From Corynespora cassiicola (lineage: Eukaryota; Ascomycota; Dothideomycetes; Pleosporales; Corynesporascaceae): a stretch of DNA of 64,000 nucleotides. Made by a program: the position numbers and the translations under genes. The notes beneath the pieces are model-generated. The model made no database searches. It saw only the letters and a program-made list of their open reading frames with translations, and was not told the DNA's origin. Position 1 is the stretch's first letter. Every line of letters starts with the position of its first letter. Shown in pieces: positions 55,685 to 64,000 of the stretch. Where the stretch lies: positions 4,154,001-4,218,000 of the forward strand of contig JAEUWY010000004.1 of assembly GCA_022059125.1 (NCBI GenBank), in the 5' to 3' direction.

Positions 55685-56491
55685 CTAGTTTTGTATTCTA
55701 TGCTCGGCCCAGGAAAGATAAGCGTCCGTCCTTGAGTTATACTGATCGTAATCTCCAATCTCTACCAAAGAGCCCTCAGTCCAGTAATCACGACAAGACC
55801 TCAGTTTGCTGTACACAAGCCCTTCTGCAAACTGAGTCTTGAACAGAGCCCAGTTGGCGTATCCGATCCTGTTAACCATCGCGAAGCCAAAAGCTCGTTG
55901 CCTAAGAGGTATGCCAGAAATCTCGTCTGGCAAATCATCGAATCCCGTATAATTACGCCTCGATGCTTTGAGGAGCTTCTTTGGGTATTTGAGCAAGCGT
56001 CTTTTGGCTGTATGCTCGCTCCATCCCCCAAATCTCAGTTTCAGTGCCTGGAGGTTTGGCAAGGCATTGACTACACTCTCCAACTTTTGCCAATATTCAA
56101 CATCGCCAGACCGGGAGTTGTGATTTCGACACATGTAAAAGTCTCTAATGACCAAGCACTGCAAGCTCAGCACTCTTACCTGGATATCGGGTTCGATGCA
56201 ATCTAGAATTTCTTGTGGCGCCCGTTCATCTGTATGGCAGAAATGCATGTTATATCTGGATTTCCGCAACTCTCGTGTCTCTTCGTATATTCGGTGACAG
56301 GTAAGCTTAAGTTGAAGGGGCGGTACGTTGCTGACTTCGTGTTCGAACCAGGTTCTTCTAAAGAATGAATGTCCGGGTCCATGCTGTACCGTTCTACCAA
56401 GGAATTTATAGATAATGTCTCGGATTTCGCGCGGCAAAGTGAGCAGGTGAGGTTTTGAGGCATATTTTGGGGACTTAACTTTGGACTTCAT
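55685..56491 (-). CDS. Hypothetical LLxLPxEIRxxIY family protein
   Basis: A single-exon frame of 268 aa from the first ATG. The frame extends 14 codons upstream without an ATG, next to a CCCTTGACAG acceptor-like sequence, so a 5' exon is possible. The motif HLLTLPREIRDIIYKFL is at residues 15-31. It is followed by LKLTCHRIYEETRELR, the second hallmark of this fungal F-box-like/2EXR-type group. Later come NLQALKLRFGGWSEH and IPLRQRAFGFAM. The protein is basic, without signal peptide or membrane helix. It is related in layout to the broken copy at 60.8-61.5 kb and more loosely to the gene at 18.1 kb. Function unknown. Confidence 0.75.
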   Translation of the reverse strand: MKSKVKSPKYASKPHLLTLPREIRDIIYKFLGRTVQHGPGHSFFRRTWFEHEVSNVPPLQLKLTCHRIYEETRELRKSRYNMHFCHTDERAPQEILDCIEPDIQVRVLSLQCLVIRDFYMCRNHNSRSGDVEYWQKLESVVNALPNLQALKLRFGGWSEHTAKRRLLKYPKKLLKASRRNYTGFDDLPDEISGIPLRQRAFGFAMVNRIGYANWALFKTQFAEGLVYSKLRSCRDYWTEGSLVEIGDYDQYNSRTDAYLSWAEHRIQN

Positions 56492-57704
56492 GTTGGAGGC
56501 TATAGTTTCGAGGCCAGCCGACTTTTCTGTCAAGGGTGGAAAATTAAGGATTAGGCATAGACAAGGACTGAAATATAGCTGGGGGCTTCGCTAGGCCCTG
56601 ATTCCAGTTTTTTTTTTCTTATTTCACTTAGCTGGAATTGTTCATATATCTCGTTTATATGGATGTTTTTAGGTTGAGCGTGGATTGACAATGCAGCAGC
56701 CAATATAGCTTGTGCACCTTAAGCCTGGAAATTGACCCATACCATGGCTTTCATTGGATCTCCCCCCTGGATCGATTTCGCTTTGTTAAGTCTTAATAAT
56801 ACTGCTGACAAACTCTCAGATTAAAGCGACTTCATGGAAACAGATATAAATATTAGCCTTGACGGTATTTCATAAAACACTTCACCAATGAATCTTGAAA
56901 AGTAGCTATCAGAACTAACCTTATAGCGTCAAGTTGTTTTTATTTCGTGTATCTAACAAACGGAACGAAGATATTAGAATGCTCCTGTATCTTGTGTAAC
57001 ATGTTCTAGGAACTTCTTTGGCTTTTCCAAGTAGTTATATGTATTGGGCGTTCTAATTACATATACTAGCTCCGGCGCGCAGGGATATTAGAGAACAATC
57101 TTGTTCAGCTGTCTTTCGGCACTACCAGGACCCTTCAGCAGGAAGACAGCCAAAGAATTTATGTTTCCGAAAGGTTTGCTCCTGAAAGAACCTTCTGGTT
57201 GGTACATCTTGATTGGTAAATTATATGCATCTTTCGAAGCAACTAGAGTCGGGCTTGTCGGCCATAGAATAAAGTCACATACAGCCACAGTTATTTTCAA
57301 TATTAATTCAACAACTCATCCTATGTTCCCTCACTTGCGGCAAGATACTCCTGCTCAGGGCCACATGAGTACCCTGCTGTGGGGAGACTAGCGCGCGGGC
57401 ACAGGCTTGTCAAATTCATGTGCAAGGCGTAATTTCTCATGTCAATAAATTTTGCGAGCCCCTGTGCACTTTAGGCACAAACAACGATGAGGCCGTTCAC
57501 ATATCTCGAACAAAGCAAATGAGCTACTTATGGTTGTGGTTGATGACGTCATATTACGAGCAGAGCTTAGCTCCGCGGCGTTGGTGGGGCGTTCGTGACG
57601 AGACGAGCAAGCATTGCTTCGGTTGACAAAGCCGGCCGGCTTTCCACGCCGAACAAACTCAACTACCATCATATGAGCCTTCGAGCGTGCCACGTTTCGT
57701 AAGT
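56492..57704. other. AT-rich intergenic with promoter of the zinc-cluster regulator
   Basis: The stretch is AT-rich to about 57060, without a credible gene. The last 200 bases are the promoter of the Zn2Cys6 gene and hold the CRE-like palindrome annotated separately. Confidence 0.45.
57544..57551. promoter_or_regulatory. CRE/ATF palindrome TGACGTCA
   Basis: A perfect TGACGTCA octamer lies 154 bases before the start of the Zn2Cys6 regulator. This is the consensus site of CREB/ATF-type bZIP factors such as fungal AtfA, which respond to stress and cAMP/MAP-kinase signals. Confidence 0.5.
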
Positions 57705-60304
57705 ATGAACGAGGTACATTCTGCAGCAAAAATCGCAATCCCTCGGATCAAAAGAGAGGGCAGCGTCGATAATCCACATCGCAAAAGATATAGCCGTCCT
57801 CGGGCGCAGAGGGCATGCGAAAGCTGTCGCAAGCGCAAGGTCAAATGCACTGGTGAGCAGCCAAGCTGCTTCAGCTGCAGCGATCAAGGTCTATCTTGCG
57901 TCTATCAGCAGTTTCGCAAAGACCGATTGAGAGAGTTTGTTTATTACGGGCTGGGGCTGCCATTGTTCACTAACAACTATTAGTCTCTCTACCAAGAATA
58001 GTCGATTGATTGCTTTTCTGAGAGATGCAAGCACTCGCATGGATCCCAAAGAGCAGAAGAGAACCATTGATTTTCTCGAATCAGTATGTTACCCCATCTC
58101 ATTTGTACCACTAGTAGTAACAACTCATACAGCTAAAGAATGACAGCACAGTCGTGGAGCCAACTTCGCCACTTTCCAGCCCGCAAAAGCGCCGAAAACT
58201 AGCGTCGTCCTCCGATAAAGAATACGAGACTCAAAATGATGACGAACAAACTCTCCAGTCCGAATCGAATTCCTCCGAAGACGATGCCGATCTTTTGGAC
58301 GAAAATTTGCTTCGAGACAACACAAGTAGGGCTACTGGCTTCGTTGGGCGAAACTCTGAAGTACAATGGTTGCGGAGACTTCAGATGCAGAGTGGCAAGC
58401 CTTCTGGAAGTGGGGACTCAGCGACCGACGTGGAAAGTACTGTGAAACAAGCAGATACTCTCGACACAAGGAAGATACCGCTCAAGTTAGCGAATCTCCT
58501 AAACGTATCAGATTCCAGCTTTTATCTAGATCGCGACGATATTGACACAGATATCCAGGTGGACCCGCACGTCTTGCCTAACCCCGACAGAGCTGAATTG
58601 CTGTTTGAATGTTACATGAAGACAGTCCACAGTTCTTTCCCCGTTCTACCTGATGATTTTGTAGATCAGTTCCAGAGATACAATGACTCTGTTAGAAGAA
58701 AGCGACCGCTTCGGGTCCCAAATAACTGGAAAGCCATGCTTAACTTTGTGCTGGCTATAGGGGCACAATATTCACATTTAGCACAGGCAAAGTGGCAGAC
58801 TGAGGAACGGGATCACCTAATTTATATGACCAGGGCAATCAGAATACTTGGACTAGATAATATTGTCGCCTCGCTTTCTGCTCCCAAGTTGTCGCTCATT
58901 CAGGTACTTTCTCAAGACATAATCGTAATTTGCTGGTTTTTTCTAATTATCACCAGGCCACTGGACTGCTTTCTCTATATTATTTGACTATTGGCCACGT
59001 TGGAAGGTAGGTTGGTTAGGATAACACCCCATCTGCTTATATAGCTAACGTTATATCTCTTCAGGGCCTGGATGATGATCGGTATCTCACTGCGCTTCGC
59101 ACTTGCTGCTGGCCTTCACGTTCAGAACGACAATTTTTCTACCTCTTTTAAACAAAAAGAAGGTCTGGTAAGGATATGGTGGAGTCTGCATTCGATCGAG
59201 AGTCTGATCTGTGGCATCATCGGCAGGCCTTGCATTATACCTAACGATGAATGTACTGTTCCATTACCAGATGCAGTATCTGGCAATCGCGGATTAAGAA
59301 TGCCGACTCAAAATGATCCCGATCCCACCACCAACCCCACATTCTTGGGAGCTCGTTCAAAAGTCGCTCTTATCATGCAAAAGACTCTCTCGAAACTGTA
59401 TTCTCCGCAGACATCTGTTGCTTCCTGGGAGTACATTCAAAATGAGATCACTTCATTGGCAATTGAGCTCGACGAATGGGTTGTAACTACGCTATCTAAA
59501 GGGACACATCCAGCAGACTCAGCCATCGACTCGAAGGAACGGCGCGAGCGGTTGCTACTCAACTTCCATTATCAAAGTGCCCGACTCATTCTCTATCGTC
59601 CATGTCTTTGCCGTCTTGAGCGCCGCACCGGAGACCAGAGCATTGAGTCAGCCCACTTCAACCAAAGGACGGCAGAAGCATGCATCGAAGCTGCCCAGGC
59701 GATAGCCCAGCTCTTTCCTGAAGAACCCAATCTTGACTTTATATACAAGCAAGGTCCGTGGTGGTGCATGGTACACTACATAATGCAGGCGTTAGCGGTT
59801 TTCCTTCTGGAGGTTTCGTTTCGAGTGAGTCACGTGGTCCAAGAAGACGATGAGATAATAAAGAGCACAAAGAAACTTTTGGACTGGCTTCAGTTCATGA
59901 GTCGAAGCAATGCAGTTGCGGAACGCGCATATCAAGTGGCAGTCAAGATCATTTTGAAAAGCACGGAAAGGTTTCAATTCGACATATCTGAAATCCTGGC
60001 CAAAGATGAGGCGGATGTCAATACCCACGGTTCAAATCAACTGGATTCAGCCTCAACTACTGAGCAATACCATCCGGATATAACCTACGACATCCACAAC
60101 ATCCTAGGTTCAGAGGCGATGTTCAACAACCCTTCCAAAGACTTGGAGCTTCAAGCCTCTACACTTCCGGTTGCAGAACAATATATGCAATTTGAGCCAT
60201 TTCAGTTTGGTAACTTCACTATCCCATATAAGGATTTTCCGATGCCAGGAACATTTGGTAACCCTTTCATAACCAACTTTGATCAACACCAGCTGTTCAT
60301 ATAG
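57705..60304 (+). CDS. Zn2Cys6 fungal transcription factor, 5 exons
   Basis: Exons are 57705-57934, 57984-58083, 58133-58903, 58957-59006 and 59065-60304; introns are 49-58 nt and the product is 796 aa. The DNA-binding cluster uses Cys38, 41, 48, 55, 58 and 65 with C-x2-C-x6-C-x6-C-x2-C-x6-C spacing, preceded by a basic run. A linker and helix (KNSRLIAFLRDASTRMD) can serve for dimerisation. Residues of about 230-600 form the fungal-specific transcription factor domain: ELLFECYMKTVHSSFPVL, ATGLLSLYYLTIGHVGRAWMMIGISLRFAL, and GLVRIWWSLHSIES followed by GRPCIIPNDE. The C terminus is acidic and Phe-rich, as an activation region. The third exon may start six bases later at the next AG. A nuclear regulator; the alcohol dehydrogenase at 54 kb is a possible but unproven target. 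Confidence 0.93.
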
Positions 60305-60793
60305 ACGCTCTTTTGGCTGTCTGAATAAAACCTCCTGCTTCAGAGTACACATTTGCCATATTAGTGTAATCCTCATAATCAGGTGACACATACAGTTGAT
60401 TGGGTGCAAATTTCAAGTTCTTTTCTTGAGGTTTGATACGTTCTTTCTCTACATAAACTACATACAGGTTCATAGGCTAACACTTCATTAGATAAGCAAG
60501 CATATTGAATTGGATTCTGACAATTCATGCTGCTTATCAAGACCTGAAGAATAATTGTTTTTCATGAATCGCCTTTAGCTTCGTGTTCCTGAGCCTCTCC
60601 TCTCTGTACGTTAAATTTCACACCCGTTTCTGAATAACCCAGGCCTCGGGGTGACTTTCAAGATTTGACATACTATATCAATCTTTGAAGATATCATAAT
60701 CCTTTGGATCTACAACCTTCCATCCATGAATCTTCTCTAATGTACCCTCCGGTAGTTCGGGCCTAGTCCGGTAGGGCTTATGCACAGGCCAAA
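60305..60793. other. Convergent intergenic spacer
   Basis: AT-rich sequence between the stop of the transcription factor and the broken minus-strand gene. It contains no supported frame. Confidence 0.45.
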
Positions 60794-61518
60794 CTAGGAC
60801 TTTAGAAGCTCCTCTTTGCTCCAGTAAAACTCTTTCTCCTTGACTCCATCCTTGCATAGCATGAGAGCTGTCATTGGGACCATATAATAAAACTCGCTAA
60901 GAGGGTAACCAATTCTGAACCCAAAAGCGGCTTGTCTTGGGGTCAGTTCGCCTATTCTGACCTGCGCGTTCGAGCATGGAATTTCTCATACGTCTCCGGT
61001 TTCCTGAAGTCATGCCTCAATAGATAATCATAAGAAGCGCGTGAGGTTCGATAATGAATGGCGCTTAGCTTGAGAGCCTCGAACGCAGGAAAGTGGGCGA
61101 GAACTGCATATATGCGGTCCCATGTCAATAGATAGGGAACTTTCTCATAGCATCGGAGGTTCAACTTTCGCACTTGTTTTAGTACAAAGCTTAAGTCACG
61201 AGGTCTTGCAGTCGAGGGTAAGACCAATTCGCCTTTATCGAGGAAATCTTCTTCGCGCAACTCAGTAGTGACGACAGAGTACTTGGCTGTCTGGCGGCTC
61301 TCCTCGCATAGTCGAGTACACGTATATTGCAGTTCAATCAATGGGTAGTTATCGAGTCTTAAAGTTAACCAGAACCAGCTGATTTGAGGGCAAGTGATTC
61401 GAATCGGAACAGTATAAGACTCGGTCGTGTACTCATAGGTGCAGTTTCGTATCTCTTGAGGTAAATTTAGCAAATTCAATTCGGAGTCGGATGCAAGAGG
61501 TTATTTTCCAGGGAACAT
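60794..61518 (-). pseudogene. Broken LLxLPxEIR family gene (early stop and frameshift)
   Basis: The core frame (61479 to about 60967) encodes LLNLPQEIRNCTYEY, then LQYTCTRLCEESRQTAKY and FEALKLSAIHYR, matching the layout of the intact family member at 55.7 kb. The only in-frame upstream ATG (61518) is followed five codons later by TAA. No AG acceptor separates that stop from the motif, so a start exon cannot be supplied there. Near 60966 the frame shifts by one base and coding continues as VRIGELTPRQAAFGFRIGYP to a TAG at 60794. A 32-nt intron would be too short. Two independent lesions make a pseudogene the best reading. Sequencing error could explain one of them. Confidence 0.6.
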
Positions 61519-64000
61519 GTTCTGAAGTGGTAGGAAAGTTGCAATTGGAGTGTGGTTGGAGATTTACATACAAAGCAATAGTTAGGTTTATAAGCCTCGG
61601 GTTATCTTTCAAGTATAGTTTCTCCTTAGGTGACCTAGAATAATTCACAAGGGCTCATAGTTTGGGCTGTATTATTTCAATTCACTACCATCACGTGTTA
61701 GTAAAGTCCAATGAAAGGTAAAAATGTTATTACAGGTACTCACAACAGTAATCTGAAATGGTTATGCGATTGCGAACAACTTTTCAAGATTTATATGGAC
61801 AAAGTAACCTTATCAAAACGAAAAAACGTATTTAATGTGTCATTCTCAAATTGATGTCGTCTACCTGAATAATTTTTATTACTCTAGAGTTACATTGATT
61901 GGCCAAGACAGCTGGGTCACATACAAAGAGAACTATGGAGACAAACATAACGCCTCGCACTCAGAATTTGTGGAAATTCGTGTCAATATGTGTGATAATC
62001 TTCTCTCAGCGGAGAAGCATATCGAATTATTCCAGCACTAAACTGAAGAGGGAACCCTAGAAAACCGAGTCTGATCAAGTCTAAGGGGCGTTTATACAGA
62101 GTAAACGTTCGCTATGTCGACGCAGGTAACTGTAGATCAATTGATTTAACTTATAATAATACATCAACTTGCGGTATCATCTTTGTACAAAGGTAAACAG
62201 TCGAGAAATACTAGGAGTGGTGTTGATACAAGCATCAGCGCTTGGCGTTGATGTTCACAAGGACGAACGCACATGGGGGTAGATCGCCGACTGTCAATGC
62301 ATATCTCCAGTCTGGGCGGTTTGAGGTGCACAGATTACTCCCATCCACATTTATGCCGCCGAATCCTGGACCTGGTTCAATGCACCCCAACCGATTCCTT
62401 CGGGTGGAGCCGACGACGGCGAGATTGCGGACCCCAGACAGCTGGCATATGCTCCTGGCACGCCGAAAGGCCCACAGGATACCGGGTGCCTGGAATGTAT
62501 TGACGATCCCGATTTCATCGCCTACGAGAAGAGCCGTAGAAGGCCAGATATGAAAGCTTGGGTTAATCTTGGCGTGGCCGATCACTTCTACCAAACAATT
62601 TCCTCATACGGAAGAGATTCGTATTCAATATACATTCTAAATACTCTTACTGCACAATAAAGATGTCCAAAGAGAGATGCCATCCCCTTGGAATTCTTCA
62701 ATCACTTCTCTACGGACTGAAGGTGTATGCACGGCGTACGGTGTGATTGACAAGTCCAAATGCAAGAGGGACTGGCAGCGCATTTACCTTGTTTTCGCCA
62801 CTTAATCCCTTGTTTTTTCTCCCTCAATTTTTGTTCAAAACAAAAACTTTCGCAATGAATAGTTCATTGCTTCGCTTCCTTGTAGAAGACTGTATAGTGT
62901 TTACTAAAGCGCTAAGGGACAAACTCGAAATATAGGAGCAAGGTAGACTGCTGCACAACACTTTTCTCAAGCAATTGCCTGTGGTTTTGTAAGATAGGTC
63001 GTCAGCATTATCTGAAAGCATTATAGATAGGCGAACCCCAACCAGGAGTTATTTAATGGAGATGTTCATTGTGGTGGATTTAACTTGGCAGGACAACTTT
63101 TCATCGGGCCGATACATCCTCAGGTATGGGGTAGACAAGATTCTGGTCCGTGCTTCGATCCAGCCCTGATCATCAACGACTTCTGTAACGAACCCAAGAT
63201 GTTCGACGCGATGTGAGACGAGCTTGAGATCATTGATTACAAAAATCGTGCAAGGGTAGGTCTGAGTAGTGCGACATGAAATCCCGGATCGCATGCCTGC
63301 TATAGATCCACCCTTGCATACTCTTCCCATAGACGATATCCCTGCCGTCTGGAGCTGCACTACAACTACTTCATCCACACTCGAATTGTTTATTATTATC
63401 CCTTTCAATTTACTATATGCAGTGCTAAAGCCTAGCTTAGATAATGTATTCATGTTTACAAAATTGGTGAGAATTCTTTAGTTATTCTTAAACGATGATA
63501 ATACTAAGGCTGTTAGAGAAACAGGAATAATATTCTCCTCTAAACAAATATTGTACTGCAAAAGAATAGTCTTAAAGCTCCCCCGATGCGCTGTCTTATC
63601 TGGCCATTTTTATTGGACTGGATCTGAAGATAACCTTTTTTGTTTTTAATCTACAACATTACGCCGGGCTGACTGTCAAAGGACAGTCAGGATTACTAGC
63701 GTTGCAGAAAGAAAGTGCACACATCCTAGTATACAAATGCATAATTAGTAAAGTAAAAGAAACAATATTATTTCCCACCCAGATAAATCCTGTGCTGGCG
63801 AAAGAAAAGCTGTATAACGTCTACAACGGGGAGACTAATAATCTAGAGAAACCCATATATTTGATTCGTTATCTGTTTTTTTTTAGCGCAAGATTTCCAT
63901 TCTTGCTCATCGCAAGCACATTCAATGAAGAATTTCGAGGAGCCCGAAACGCCGATGATCGAGATTTCTCCAAAAACCAATATACTCCGTCTCTCTCAAA
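61519..64000. other. AT-rich right flank without a firm gene
   Basis: The stretch is AT-rich and full of stops, like the left edge of the window. One 134-codon frame at 63049-63453 is noted separately. A perfect 9-bp inverted repeat (CTGACTGTC, 4-base loop, GACAGTCAG) lies at 63669-63690. No transposon ends are evident. Confidence 0.45.
63049..63453 (-). CDS. Possible 134-aa protein, unrecognised
   Basis: An ATG-started frame of 134 codons in AT-rich surroundings, where openings this long are not common. It has four Cys (VCKGG, ISCRTT, YPCTIF, LSCQV) and a mixed alpha/beta-looking composition with EVVDDQGWIEARTRIL. No signal peptide, membrane helix or family is recognised. It may be an exon of a larger gene or a repeat fragment. 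Confidence 0.25.
   Translation of the reverse strand: MNTLSKLGFSTAYSKLKGIIINNSSVDEVVVVQLQTAGISSMGRVCKGGSIAGMRSGISCRTTQTYPCTIFVINDLKLVSHRVEHLGFVTEVVDDQGWIEARTRILSTPYLRMYRPDEKLSCQVKSTTMNISIK

Noticed and set aside
62235..62594. 119-codon minus-strand opening near the right edge
   Set aside because: It has no ATG (starts at TTG) and no splice acceptor was convincing. The C-terminal Gly/Cys-containing part is curious but cannot be supported.
63669..63690. Perfect 9-bp inverted repeat with 4-base loop, considered as a transposon end or terminator
   Set aside because: No second copy or adjacent gene gives it meaning; a short hairpin in AT-rich intergenic DNA is weak evidence.

Overview
The window is a stretch of nuclear chromosome from a filamentous ascomycete (Pezizomycotina, most likely a Dothideomycete). 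The evidence is the short introns, mostly 43-60 nt, with GTRNGY-like donors, CTRAC/CTAAY branch points and YAG acceptors; typical mould-only families (PTH11-like rhodopsin-domain receptors, Clr5-ankyrin proteins, a Zn2Cys6 regulator, LLxLPxEIRxxIY proteins); and AT-rich gene-poor islands that look RIP-degraded between GC-rich genes. I see no prophage, CRISPR array, rRNA, recognisable tRNA or intact transposon. Gene models were spliced by hand from reading frame, splice signals and family motifs, and every multi-exon model closes in frame.

Left third (1-21 kb). An HSL-type alpha/beta hydrolase (1.7-2.9 kb) sits between AT-rich segments. It is followed, on the minus strand, by a large class 3 lipase with an Arg-Arg-Pro-Ser repeat (3.8-6.0 kb) and the catalytic subunit of cAMP-dependent protein kinase (8.4-9.9 kb). 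A GT8-like type II membrane protein (10.6-11.9 kb) is divergent from the splicing factor PRP38 (12.3-13.2 kb). Next come a possible small membrane protein, a 2.3 kb AT-rich island, a secreted class 3 lipase (16.0-17.05 kb), an LLxLPxxIRxxIY protein and a class III CoA-transferase.

Middle (21-46 kb). A Cys-rich single-pass membrane protein precedes a 3.3 kb gene-poor stretch with a possible P450 relic. That stretch ends in a nitrate-transporter promoter carrying a NirA-type site and several GATA sites; the transporter is at 25.2-26.9 kb. Then follow a Clr5-ankyrin-zinc-finger protein, one unrecognised two-exon gene, a secreted tyrosinase, a rhodopsin-domain receptor (7 exons), a CLC chloride channel/antiporter (5 exons) and a secreted subtilase (11 exons).

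Right third (46-64 kb). A second rhodopsin-domain receptor is followed by a large protein with an N-terminal AMPK-type glycogen-binding domain, acidic APxLPHE repeats and a C-terminal membrane tail. After it lie a zinc alcohol dehydrogenase, an LLxLPxEIR protein, a Zn2Cys6 transcription factor with a CRE-like promoter palindrome, a broken paralogue of the LLxLPxEIR family, and an AT-rich, largely empty end.

The genes do not form one biosynthetic cluster. The two observations most worth following are (i) a lipase with six tandem RRPS sites (the RRxS consensus of PKA) encoded next to the PKA catalytic subunit, and (ii) the apparently tail-anchored glycogen-binding-domain protein with its own repeat family, which could be a fungal glycogen-membrane tether.
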